DNA from: Limonium bicolor
Taxonomy: Eukaryota; Streptophyta; Magnoliopsida; Caryophyllales; Plumbaginaceae
Assembly: GCA_023374045.1 (NCBI GenBank)
Contig: CM041777.1
Span: 84,996,300 to 85,060,299, forward strand
Reading direction: 5' to 3'
Length of the DNA stretch: 64,000 nucleotides
How positions within the stretch are numbered: the stretch's first letter is position 1; each line of letters opens with the position of its first letter. Shown here piece after piece: positions 46,820-58,780 of this stretch. A program made the translations under genes and the position numbers. The notes beneath the pieces are model-generated. The model was not told the origin of the DNA and did not search any database. It saw nothing but the letters and a program-made list of their open reading frames with translations.

Positions 46820-47750
46820 TCAGTGGTAGCGTTCGGCTACTAAAGATCGAGTGGTAGCGTTCGGCTACCAGTTTTTGCACTAGTATATGTTGTTTTGGAC
46901 TCCTTTATTTGTTTTTGCTGTTCATTTAAAAGAGCATAAATAACAGTATAAATGTCAATTTTTACAAGTTACTTTATTTGTTACAAATTACACACTTCAA
47001 ATAATTTATAAAAATAGTACTACTTCTTTAGCCAAATTAAAAAAAACCACATTAATAATACTAATTTACAATATATTATTTGTAATACCACATAGATTAA
47101 TAAAATTTAAAAACCAATAAATATACACACTTGATATATGAATTAAAAATTTAAAAAGTATATAAAAATATAAATTTATTAACATACAAAGTTACAAAAA
47201 TATTATGTATTATTAAAAGTTACAATTTCACTAAATAAATTCACACAACATTATCAGAAAATTTGAAACGTCTGTTCTCTTTTTTTACGCTTTTATATTT
47301 GTAAGAATCATAAAATTAAGGAAATAACAACATATTGTTTAGAAGTTACAATTTTTACTTAAATAATAAAAATTAAAATTTTATTGGTTATATAAGTATT
47401 TTTATTTCCTTTGGTTTCTCATCTTTTTTATTGTAAATTAAATACTCATAGTAATATATTGTTTGTGAATTTTTCTATTTATTTTTACTAACAAAATAAA
47501 GTTATGTAGTGTAATATAATAAATTATAATTGTAATACAAAAATGGTAAATGCACTATGTATAACTAATTTGACCAAACATGCTGCATATATGCCGCACT
47601 GCCAAACAACAGTTTTTAAAACAACTACAAATATACCAACGTAAACCTGCCAGCAAATATGCTGCAAGTATGCCAGCGCAAAGCTGCTACCAAATATGCT
47701 GCAAATATGCTACAAAAACAGTCATGCCGAATAGAGCCTAATAGATAGCC
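46820..47750. repeat. AT-rich dispersed repeat, copy 1
   Basis: Shares long blocks with 48690-49610, for example agttactttatttgttac, ttaataatactaatttac and caatatattatttgtaat, plus a terminal block of 'aatatgc' and 'ccaacg' words. The left edge has a duplicated gtggtagcgttcggctac (about 46825 and 46851). The right end reads catgccgaatagagcc, whose complement shares 'ttcggc' with the left edge, so it may be a non-autonomous DNA transposon. No ORF. Confidence 0.55.
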
Positions 47751-47823
47751 AAACGGGTAAGCTAAACGACGAGAATGTCACTCTACTTAAGTAGTGTGGT
47801 TAATGGTTTATAGTGAGTGAAAG

Positions 47824-48449
47824 TGTTCATAGAAAATCTGAACCGTCAAACTGAATCCGGAACCGGCGAAACCGAAACTGGAAATCCAGTTAATCGAAGA
47901 GGTTCACCGGTTCAGTTATCGAACCGTTTAATTTCCCTGTTCGGTTACAGTTACGGTTATTGATTTAGGGAATCCGGTCAACCGGAAAAACCGTTTAGGT
48001 CTTTTAGTTTATTAATTTTTTTAGTATAAGTATAAAACTATATGGTTAATTATTAGATATACCAAAAATAAGTATACAATTATATAGTTAATGGTTCGAG
48101 TTATACTAAAACCAAAAAAATCTTGCCAAAGTCAACGGTTAATCGGTTTAATACCGCACTAAAACTGGTAAATTCGCACATTGTTTAATAATTATAAGAA
48201 AAAACACATAAATCTACATCATTTAGGTTAACCGTTAAACCAGTAAAACCGCACCGAAACCGACAGTTAACCAGTCTCGGTTAATCGCTTCTAAATCAAC
48301 CAATTACGGTTATCAAATTTGACTAACCGAAAATCCGGTTAACCAGTTTCCGACCGAAAAGCCGGTTAACCGGTTTCTGGTTAACCGAAAAGCCGGTTAA
48401 TCGGTTTCTGGTTAACCGAAAAGCGATTAACCGGTTATGAACACCCCTG
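47824..48449. mobile_element. hAT-like non-autonomous element with 8-bp target duplication
   Basis: The right end reads CAGGGGTGTTCATAACCGG in reverse complement. The left end begins TGTTCATAG and appears to have lost the outer CAGGGG. agtgaaag flanks both sides (47816-47823 and 48450-48457). An 8-bp duplication and a CAGGGGTG terminus fit hAT MITEs. The body is dominated by imperfect ccggttaacc words on both strands and has no ORF. Confidence 0.65.
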
Positions 48450-48689
48450 AGTGAAAGGGTGATAACAATAATCCTATATGTGTCCTACAATTTGTATTTT
48501 GACTAATTCTAAGTTGTTAATAGTTAAGCTAGTACTTAGGATCTTGTTAAACTTCTTGTTAGACTTTAATTCCATATAAATAGTGCTCAAGTGTACGGTC
48601 ATAATCATCAATACATATAAAGTTTTATAAAGGGTGAGGATTATGGTACCAACCAACAAATTAGGTTACCTTCGTCTAAGGTTTTTTTA

Positions 48690-49610
48690 GCATAAATGTA
48701 GCATATATGTTGTGGTATATGTTACTTTACCCTCATTTATTTGTTTTAATGTTCAGTTAAAAGAGTATAAATGTCCGCAGGAAATACTACTTTTTCGTTT
48801 TCACGCTTTCACTTCCGCTTCTTTTCTCCCTTCATAACAATTACTATGACTATTGATTAAAAAAAGCTACTTATCTGATGACATTTTTTTATAAGTTACT
48901 TTATTTGTTACAAATTACACAATGCTTCAAATAATTTATAAAAATAGCCAAATAAAAAAACAACATTAATAATACTAATTTACAATATATTATTTGTAAT
49001 ACCACATAGATTAATAAAATTAAAAAAACAATAAATATACGAACTTGTTGATATATGAATTAAAATATTAAAAAAGTTTCAGAAATATGAATTTATTAAA
49101 ATTTATTAACATACAAAGTTACAAAATATTATATATTATTATAAGTTACAATTCCACTAAATAAATTCACACACATTATCAGAAAATTTGAAACGCTTGT
49201 TCTCTTTTTTTACGCTTTTATATTGTAAGAATTATACAATTCAGAAAATAACAATATATTGTTTAGATGTTACAATTTTTATTGGTTTCTCATATTTTTT
49301 ATTTCAGATTAAATACTTATAGTAATGTATTGTTTGTAAAAAATTTTATTTATTTTTACTAATAAAATAATGTCACATAGTGTAATATAATAAATTGTAA
49401 TTGTAATACAGAAACAGTAAACACACTACATATAACTAATTTAACCAAATATGTTGCATATATGTCGTACTGTCAAACAACAGCTTTCAAAACAGCTACA
49501 AATATGCCAACACGAACCTGCCAACAAATATTGCAAATATGCCAACGCAAACCTGCTACTAAATATGCTGCCAAAACAGCCAAGCCAAACACGAGTCTTT
49601 CGGGGCGAGT
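48690..49610. repeat. AT-rich dispersed repeat, copy 2
   Basis: Diverged second copy of 46820-47750 in the same orientation. It includes an insertion near 48780-48880 (tttcgttttcacgctttcac) missing from copy 1. The minus-strand ORF at 49441-49674 is a translation of the repeated 'aatatgcc' block. Confidence 0.6.
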
Positions 49611-51465
49611 GGGTACTATCAACTTGAACATAGAAGTAGAAGTGGGGTTCAAAACTAATTGTAATGCTACCCATCTGATTGTTATTGTTGGAATTTATGT
49701 TGACTTGGGGTCACAATGAAATCAGGGGCGGAGCCAGGATTTAGAATTTGGGGGCATATATATTTATATATAATATTAAACTTTTAATTATATATATAAC
49801 ATAGTGTATACAAGTGAGTGTATTTGTTATTTCAAGCAACAATACAAAACATACATCATATTTATATATGATGTTCATCGGTGAAATTTATGTGTCATCT
49901 ATTGTCTTCTTTGGAACCCCTAGAATTATTGTCCCGGATCTTTCTATTTTCTCTGACTATTTTATTTCAGTTGCTCTTTTTGTATTGGCAAGAAAGATTC
50001 TATTTGAGTGAGTCTCATTATTGCCTTATTGCTGTTTTCACAGCTACTTATCAAAAAAAAATTATATATGATGTGATTAACCTCAATACAAAAATATCAC
50101 CAAATAATGGTGAATTGTTAGTCAATAAGGGTATATTACCATAAAGACTATATCGAGTATAGTATTTTCAATGGTACTCATCCAAAAATAGACAAGAAAA
50201 CATTTCCTGTAATAACATGTACATAATTATTCAATGTCATGGTCTTGGCACGGTAAAGAAATAAACCACCTAGATAGTGGTATCAATATTGATAAGTAGT
50301 AATTAATTCATTGTATACAGATGAGTAGAAAAATACTAAGAGGGATGACTATGAAAAACTGAAAGAACGTCCAGGGTACGACTTACCTTTGTGTTGGTGT
50401 TTGGCAACATGACTACATCGAGATTGGTTTCACAGATTCGAAGAGGCTGACTAGAGATGCCACTAAAACCTATGAGTACTAAAAAACGAGAAGATAATCC
50501 GAGTATACCAATTTGAGTCATCTAAATCTCTTCTGTCAAGACCATTCGACTGTTTTAGCCGGACTAAAACAAGAAAAAAAACTACTGTAACTTATAATTA
50601 GAGAGAGGCTTCAGAAGTTAAAAGTTTACATATGTTGGATTTTTCAAACATAAAAAAGCTACATCCTACTAGATTAGGGGTACGTTAATAAATATATTAT
50701 GTTATATATTTTGAAACTATCGGACATCGAAATGAAATGAATAGGCAGAAGGAAGATGACACTTTGGGTGAAGTATATGATATCGTAAAATTGAGAATAT
50801 TGGGTTATAATACAGATTGACGGTTCCTCCTTTTGAAGCTGGATGATGACAAATAATCCAAATAAATTTAGTTACGGGTATATCAGTATGTCCGGAATCA
50901 AATGCATTAACTTGACCCGCGACCAAACTCTTACTTGTAGGTTGCGGCCTTGTGTTTCCGACCAACTTTCCAAAGAAACGAAAGAGTGGGGCGAGGATTA
51001 TGGCAGAAATGGATTCTCCGTCGCTGACCGAATTTTGTTATTTCCTTTGGCTTTTATACACCCAGGTGACCGGAGGCGTGTGGATAGTGATATATTTTTT
51101 TTTATAAAAATATGTATTAAACTATAGCAATATAAATGTAACTCTATAGTTGTAAACAAATAGGTACACTTTCATTATTTTATCACAACCATTGATCTGC
51201 ACATTTCAGAGTGCGCGCCTAATGGTCTGGATTATTTCCGTCTATAACGGAAATATGTGGTCTTTCACACAACTCCGGGGCTGAAGAGTTTGACTTTCTT
51301 TCACATGAGTCATAATATCATCTTAAATTCTTTTATGTTACATCGACAAACTTTTTGTTTTTGTGGTGAATGTTACACCGACTGATCGACATACTTAATT
51401 TTCAGTTCAAGACGCATAGACCATCTTTTCGTAACACTGGATATCACAATCTATTGAGCTTGTTT
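49611..51465. other. AT-rich intergenic region
   Basis: 'aggggcggagccagga' at about 49725 is a transposon-end-like motif. A minus-strand frame at 50336-50521 starts with a hydrophobic MTQIGILGLSSRFLVLIGFSG and is crossed by a gtaagt-type donor. It could be a lone signal-peptide exon, but no second exon was found. Otherwise nothing recognisable. Confidence 0.45.
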
Positions 51466-51745
51466 TGGAACAGTTTACAGCAGCAGATAATTTCTCAATT
51501 TTTAAAATCAGTAGGCTTCCACCAAACACCCAAAACCAATAGCTAACAGTTTCTGCAAAATCATCAACAAATAACTTCTCAATTTTCAGCAGCAGAACCT
51601 AACAACTGCCTCTACTTTTAAAAACCATCACCAGACGTTCCACCAAACACCAAAATCAACAGCTGACAGCTTCTGTAAAACCATCAACAGACAACTTCTC
51701 AATTTCCAGTAACAGGACCCAACAGCAGCCCCGAGCAGTTGTCCT
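51466..51745. repeat. Imperfect ~121-bp tandem duplication, possible MITE
   Basis: accaaacac recurs at 51521 and 51642, with matching aacttctcaatttt and gcttctg/gtttctg words around it. The outer ends (ttgttttggaaca and its partner tgtcctaaacaa) are roughly inverted, suggesting a small DNA transposon. Not certain. Confidence 0.45.
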
Positions 51746-52502
51746 AAACAACTGATTTGGTGGATTTGGTGTACATAAAATGGAGAAAAACGAATAAGAC
51801 CATCCAAGATAAGATAAGATATTTGATTCTCGTTACATCCCAAATGAGGAGATCTTAATACTTTTGCTAAATGTTTTTCTCATTCTGGAAGGACAAGGGA
51901 AATCACAAGGAAAGTTGCATTCATAAGCAAAATTTTCCATTTGATGAAAGTTTTTAGATTTTGTTTTATGGTGACAATTACTATTCATCTACCGTACAGC
52001 CGCACCACAAGTGCTCACCCCACTTAGAAGAATGCATTTTTTTTGAAGGAAAAGAAGAATGCATCATACTAACACATTAGAAGAACTCAGAACCCTATTT
52101 GTGTTGGGTAGATTATTTGCATTTATACGTGTTGCTCTCCCTGTCATTGTTTGGCATACTATTCTTCGGCTTCGGGTATGCTAAGCTACCTCATCAAGCC
52201 AGGCCAGGTCCCTTGACTTCTTCAGAATACACATATATACCATTTTCCACACGATTAGGGACTTACATAACTTCCATTCCGGTACCGCCAAACCATGCCT
52301 CATCAATGCATTGGCAGGGCAAAACCAATAGAAAGAACTCTCATAGAAGACAATTGTATGCCTTGTTTATATCAACTGGCGTTTAGTGGTTCTAAATCTC
52401 ATAATTAAAATGATACACTTGTCTGTGTGATGAGCTATTTTTTAGATAATTTTATTTACCAGATACACTACACTAATATCTGATATATATATGTATGTAT
52501 AT
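51746..52502. other. Intergenic region
   Basis: A 95-codon frame at 52099-52386 has no recognisable domain. No repeat, RNA gene or exon was identified. Confidence 0.4.
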
Positions 52503-52517
52503 ACCAAAAGCAACTTT

Positions 52518-53060
52518 GGTGGAGGAAATGAGTTTATTTCCTCATTCTGGGGGAGTGGAGGAATGGAGTTTTCTCTCCGATTACCCAACCTGGTGGAGGA
52601 ATGAAGTGTCGTGAAGGACGGTAGTGGGGGAAAGGAGTTTACTCTCCGATTACCCAGCCTGGAAGAGGAATGGAGTGGTGTGTAGGTTGGTCCCAAGACG
52701 AGCATGTCCGCCATATTGTCAGAGATGCAAGGGAAAGGTTGTAAATAGAGGTCAAGGAAGGTGCGCCGTGAAGGACGGTGGTGGGGGAAAGGAGTTTACT
52801 CTCCGATTACCCAGCCTGGAAGAGGAATGGATGACGTGTAGGACGGTCCCAAGATGAGCATGTCCGCCATATCGTCAAAGATACAAGAGAAAAGTTGTAA
52901 GAAGAGGTCAAGGAAGGTCCCTAGGACAAGATCTCTAGACTTTAGTAAGATGTCCCGTGTAATATTTGTGTAAGATAAGACTAGAAAGGTTATGTAAGAG
53001 TTGAGTCGGTGTTGTTTGATTTGCCCTTGTGGCACCCTACGCCTATTATAAAAAAAAAAA
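52518..53060 (+). mobile_element. Poly(A) retroposon with 15-bp target-site duplication
   Basis: A perfect direct repeat accaaaagcaacttt flanks the insert at 52503-52517 and 53061-53075. The insert ends in a run of 11-12 A. This is the signature of LINE-mediated reverse transcription. The body contains a tandem duplication with 158-bp period (gaaggacggt at 52612 and 52770), including aggagtttactctccgatta and gagcatgtccgccata. No RNA polymerase III box or known protein is recognised. It may be a SINE, a short LINE tail or a retroposed transcript. Confidence 0.85.
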
Positions 53061-53075
53061 ACCAAAAGCAACTTT

Positions 53076-54119
53076 AATAATCAGGGAGATTAGCAATACC
53101 TGTGTTATATTGGGAATCAGACAACAAAGAGAAGGAAGAATATGGTTAAAAAATAAACACACACTCATCATCATGACACGTATGATGGATGAGTTGGAAT
53201 AATTAAAGATCGGTCCAATTGAGAACAACAATTAAGGTAAGCAGAAGATAAAATTAGCAAGGAGAGTCGGCGAGTACAAAAAGGCAAAAATTGATAAGTG
53301 GAGTACAGGTCATGTTTAATTTATAATCAATATGTTTACTCCATAGTAGTGCTACTACATATAATTAGTATCTAATTGCTTAGTATATTTTAATTTTGCT
53401 ATAATATCTATAGTCGTCGTTTCGGATGGCAGTGGCCCAAAAAAAAAGTAATTCTTCCCCAGTCCCAGGTAAGCTATTGAACGTTTTTTTCCCAGCATAT
53501 GAAATTGAAAGAATATTACTAGCATGCTGAATTCCCTAGCGTAAGGATTGTACACTTGCTCCTCTATACGTGCCACGTGTCCATAGCAAGCAATTTCCTC
53601 CCGCTTGATGGTCAAACTTCCTGAGATTAATTTATGTTACGCGCTTTGCCTGCTCGCTTCCGTTTCGTCACAGAGGGAAATGAAAAACAAAAGGGTGGTG
53701 CTGGAAGCGAAGGAAGTGCTGTCTGTTCTGCTCTGTCTTCCTGGTGGTAAGAGAGAGAAGACAAGAGAAGAGAGCAAAGCAAGTAGTACTTTTTTTTTTT
53801 TTTTTTATAAAAAAGGTTTCTTCCACTTCTCTCTGTATTCTTCTATCCTTTTGTTGTTCTTCTGTCCCACACAACAAATAAAGTACCTACTCATTCGTTG
53901 CTGTTCACTCACTCACCTTCAACTTCTAAATTTACAACCGACCGGGCGGAGAGCTTTCTTTCTTTTGTGTGTGTTTGTGTGTGAGTGTAATTTCATTTCC
54001 ATCGGACTCTTCCGGTAATTTATAAAGTCACACCGGTTGAAGTTCTCGAATCAAAACCGAGAGTTTACTGGGGGAGAAATCTAGAGAGAGCGAGGAAAGG
54101 AAAAGAAAGAAGGTGGAAG
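53076..54119 (+). promoter_or_regulatory. Upstream region and 5' UTR of GT8 gene
   Basis: Contains an 18-T run (about 53790-53807), a CT-rich leader-like stretch at 53815-53900 and purine-rich DNA just before the start codon (gagagagcgaggaaagg). The 137-codon frame at 53605-54018 has no recognisable domain and is not called. The retroposon lies about 1.05 kb upstream of the start codon. Confidence 0.4.
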
Positions 54120-57100
54120 ATGAGGAGAGTAGTAGCAGTAGTAGTAGTAAAACTTGTGTTATTGGTGTTGGCGGTGTCGTTGAGTGATACGGTGTCGTTT
54201 GTGTCGGGTGCGGCGGTGATGAATGGAAGAAAAGATCAACATCAAAATAAGAATGCATACGCGGCGATGATGTATATGGGGACACCAAGGGATTACGAGT
54301 TCTACATAGCGACACGAGTGATGATGAGGTCACTGAAGAAGGTTAGAGCACAAGCGGATCTCGTTGTCATTGCCTCCATTGATGTTCCTCTACGTTGGGT
54401 TAGAGCTCTGTAAGTCAACAAAACTCTTTACTGACTGACGGACTAGCTCTGTTTTTATCTTTTGCCAGATGTCTACTGTTTAATGGACTGTCGGGTTGAG
54501 TCGTGGATTTATACACGTCGTCTGCATTGTGTGTTGTGCTCTTTCTCCCTCTGTTTTTTTTTAATTACTACTACTAGAGTAATGTAATCGAGAGAGACAG
54601 CACTTCTTCTTCTTTCTTCTTCTTCCTGGGTGTTGCTTTTCGTTTCTTGATTCCTCGTCGTCCCTTTGGTGATTCCCAGCTCTCTCTGGTTCGGTTTCGT
54701 TCCGTAGAATAATTTATCCAGATCACACCCAAGGAAAGTGGGTGCCGTAACCTTTTGTTTGTGTTGATAAAGTAATTAGAGATAAGAACCGAACCGATTG
54801 ATATATAGTATTAGCCTGGAACCCCAATCCGATACAACTCCTTCCTTCATTTCTGAGTAAGGAAAAACGACAAACCCCGTTTTAGTACCAGAATCTGTTC
54901 GATTATTATTATTAGTATGTTTTTTTTAAAGCGATTATTACGTTGTAATTGTTTGGTCGAAGGCCTAACGGACAAGTGAATAACAACAGTAGAGCAACAA
55001 AGAAATAGAGATATATAATTCGTAGATCAGAGCCATGTCAATATCCACTTCTAGCTATCCGTGTCTATCTATTTTTTTTTTTTTTTGAATAATTTATCTC
55101 GAAAGTTGGGATGTGTCAATACCCACCCACACCATCACCATTTCTCTGTGTCTATGGTATACTCTAATCTTTTTGTTTGGAAGCAAACATATTCTATATT
55201 AGAGCCGGAGGTATGGTATGGTCAGTTTTTTTACTTTACAAGTGGATGTTTTTAAGATACTTGACCGTTTACTATTTCTTTGTTTGGACTTTATAACAAA
55301 ATATCTACTAAACTACAGATATTTTGGGTTAATTAATAGTAGTACCATTTACATCAATCGATTGGGCGGTAGATGACACCATGTGTTTATATTTTTTTTT
55401 TTGAAAGAGTTTATATTATTAATAGTATACAATCAATGAATTTGTGTCCTAGACTAAAAACAAAACCTAGTTTTTCTTTTATTAGAGCTTGTTTGCTTAC
55501 AAGGAATGGATGGATGAATGATGACACGGATATGTGGTGGTGTCATCTGTTGAAGGGATAAAATTGGATGCTCATACACGGAAACGGAAATGATGCCCAT
55601 ATATATAATGCTCTAATCTGATTCATAAAGTCAATCTTAGAAGCATAGAAAAGAAGAGCAATACCTCTTTTCTTTTATCTTTATATATGTATTTCTCCAC
55701 TAAAGTCTTTGTCTTTTTTCGCACCTGATATTTTTGTGGGTGGGGGGATGTGGAAATTCTTACCACAAATAAAATGACGTGTGTGTTGAATGACAAATAA
55801 TGTGAGGTGAAGACGGTTGGGAGTAGGCCAAAAGAACGCTATAAAGACAAAACGGCCTAGATCAAGTTGTACTTATATACATGGATTTTCAGGGGTTAAT
55901 TTAGTTTGGGAATATGAATTAGGACCGTCTTGTAGTATTGTAATTCTTTCGTCTGTCTTTAATCTTAGACGGAGTTGAGCCTACCACCATATATCAGGCA
56001 TTTAAGATGAGTATCTAAGTAAAGATATTAGCATGAACTAACACTACAATTACCTAATCAGATGTCTCTTTTATTGCTTTTCTTCATATTTTTAGTTACA
56101 ACCATATGTAGTTATCTTTGATAACATTTGTAGTGATACGGTTTCTATATAGTAAAAATAAAGGTTTTCGGTACATACATCTAATACAATTTTAGTAATA
56201 TAAGAATTCAATATATACCATTATATATACAACCGTGTAATTTTTATAGAGGATATGTACATATATAGCTATAATAGCTATATTAGGATGCAACCAAGAA
56301 GTTTCCTTTCTGAATAATCGAATAGAACAAAATATTTTAAAACAAGCTTGACTGTTTGATCAACGATGGAGATCTCCCTCGTATGATAGTAGTTGATTAA
56401 GCACAACGGACTGCTAAAAAGCCATTAAGCAGAGATAGAACTAATACATGTGTTGTTGTTCAAAAACAATTAGGACCAACCTAGCAAAAGCGAAAACCTC
56501 CAATTTTGGGCCGTGGCTGCGCTCCAATGTCTATATGGCCAAGCTTGGACCATGTAAGGGCTTCACCCTGATCAATGGCTCTTTGTCAGTAGGTCGCATA
56601 TGATCTACTCAACAACAATCTTCCCCTAGCCCTGCCTTTGATTGGTTAGAGTGGCCTCTAGTCAGCATCATCAATATCGACGCCTAAGAGACCAAGAATG
56701 CCAAGCTTAGATAGAACCCCGGTGTCCAAAATGTGCGTCCAGGTAAGCAGCTTAATGAATTTCAACCCCCTTCTGGTTTCAATTTCATCCCACCAGGTAA
56801 GCAGCTCAATCTTCCCGGCACAGTTGTGAAATAGGCGTGTTCCTTTTGGAGCTCAAAATGAAGAATGGTTGAAGGCTTTGAAGCTCTTCTCAAGGCTCAA
56901 TCCTGACTCTTGTTTGTTTACCTAGGAGTTGTCTGTTTTTTAGTTGGGTGTCTTGTGACCCTTTGTTTTGTCTATGAACACCTTTGTCTTGTTTGTATAT
57001 TTTGGTTAAGTACTTGGTAGTCATGCCTTGTGCCTTACCATGCTACTTTGGTTTGCTCGTGGCGATTTGTTTAGCTCTTCTAAGTTGGTTGATGGTGGCT

Positions 57101-58780
57101 CCGAATGGTTGGTTCGTAACCTTTGGTTTTGTGGTTTTGCTAACGATCAGTTCCGAACCTGGGGATCTTGGCTAATCTATCTACTTCTGCAATAGCCCAA
57201 GAAGCCTCTATTGCTACTAGTAGTCTGGCCATCCCTTGGGTCTTTTGCTTGTGAACAATGGTTGTGAATCTTGGCTCCTAGTCGGTCTATGTTGATCTTA
57301 GGTTTGTAATTATGTTTTCGATCTTGTTATGAATGATCATATATTGGTTTTAAAATAAATAGTGTAATGAACTACTGTTGGTGTTGGTCTTCTTCTACTG
57401 TTAACAGGGAGAATGAAGATGGAGTGAAGGTGAAGAGAGTAGAGAATCTTAACAACCCATACAAATCAAACGACAACTTCGATGACAGATTCAAACTCAC
57501 AATGAACAAGCTCTACGCTTGGAGTCTAGTGGAGTACGAAAGAGTAGTCATGCTGGATGCTGATAACCTATTCCTTCAAAACACTGACGAGCTCTTCCAG
57601 TGTGGTCAGTTCTGTGCCGTCTTCATCAACCCTTGCATCTTCCACACCGGTCTCTTCGTCCTTCAGGTAGCTACCTTAACTTAACTACCTCATGAAATCA
57701 TCTGTTGAAAAAGAATCTTCTGATGAAATATTATTTGCAGCCATCAAACGAGGTTTTTAAAGATATGCTACATGAACTTGAGATCGGTAGACCAAACCCT
57801 GACGGCGCAGATCAAGGATTTCTAGGTGGTTACTTTCCGGATTTGCTTGACAAGCCCATGTTTCATCCTCCTCTGGCTCTAACAAACGGGACCAGTACCA
57901 GACTCGATGGATACTATCGACTTCCTCTGGGGTACCAGATGGACGCATCTTATTACTGTAAGTAGTAGTGTAGTAGTCATACCACATTACTCTTTTCTTG
58001 TTGCGTTGTGTTGGGTTGGGTTGAGTAATTAAACAAATTGTCGTGTCTTTGTACCATGAACAAACAAACAAACAAACAGATCTAAAACTGCGCTGGAACG
58101 TACCCTGCGGACCAAACAGCGTGATCACATTCCCTTCCGCAGTCTACTTAAAACCATGGTACTGGTGGTCGTGGCCAGTCCTACCACTCGGTTTTCAATG
58201 GCACGACCATCGTCGCACAACCATCGGATACACTTCTGAAATCCCTGTCATCATCATCCAAGCAGCATTCTACTTGGGTGTCATCGCACTCACTCGCTTA
58301 GCTCGCCCGGGTCTCTCCAAGCTATGCTACCGCAACTCATCTGACAGGATCATATCCGTCTACCACACCACTCTGAAATCATTTGCAATCTTCTCCATTT
58401 TAGCAGCTTATGCTATCCCATTCTTTGTTGTTCCCAAAACGGTTCATCCAATTGCTGGCTGGGCTTTGTATTTGTTGGGCTCATTCGCGCTCTGCTCTGT
58501 AACGGTCAATTCTTTTCTGTTGCCATTATCTGCTGTCATCATGCCATGGACGGGGATCTTTGGAGTGTTGGTGGTTATGGCGTTTCCCTGGTATCCTGAT
58601 GGAGTTGTAAGGGCTCTCGCTGTATTTGGGTACGCTTTCTGTGCTGCTCCGTTTTTGTGGGTTTCGATTAATAGGGTGATGGCGAGTCTTCAGGTCTCGC
58701 TTGAGCGGGAGGCTTTCTTGCCAACTAGGCTGAGCAGTAGTAGTGAGTCTCAGCTGACTCCCATTAACAAGCTCTATTGA
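54120..58780 (+). CDS. PGSIP7/8-like GT8 glycosyltransferase, multi-pass membrane protein (4 exons)
   Basis: Exons: 54120-54409, 57408-57666, 57741-57957, 58080-58780. GT/AG junctions and phases agree, giving 488 aa. A hydrophobic signal/anchor lies at about 5-30. The GT8 domain starts at AYAAMMYMGTPRDYEFYIAT (about 47), with the metal/sugar-nucleotide-binding DAD at 147-149 inside VVMLDADNLFLQN. It continues with CGQFCAVFINPC and PNPDGADQGFL, then CGPNSVITFP and LKPWYWWSWPVLPLG. The last 170 residues hold about five or six membrane segments. By recollection this matches Arabidopsis PGSIP7/PGSIP8, annotated as putative glucuronosyltransferases. Their relative PGSIP6/IPUT1 adds glucuronic acid to inositol phosphorylceramide in the Golgi; the substrate of the 7/8 type is not firmly established to my knowledge. 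Intron 1 is 2998 bp. Length fits the family (about 490-500 aa). Confidence 0.93.
56440..57400 (+). mobile_element. Possible LINE-like remnant in GT8 intron 1
   Basis: Less AT-rich than the rest of the intron. One frame reads NFGPWLRSNVYMAKLG near 56500, resembling the GPWLR block of plant LINE ORF1 zinc-finger regions. A TG-rich 3' tail ends near 57350 with tatgaatgatcatatattgg. aggtaagcagct occurs twice (about 56731 and 56796). No intact ORF or poly(A) tail. Weak call. Confidence 0.3.

Noticed and set aside
53605..54018. 137-codon ORF upstream of the GT8 gene
   Set aside because: Includes the poly(T) run and lies in the likely promoter/5' UTR; no domain recognised.
57757..58128. 123-codon minus-strand ORF
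   Set aside because: Antisense shadow of GT8 exons 3 and 4.
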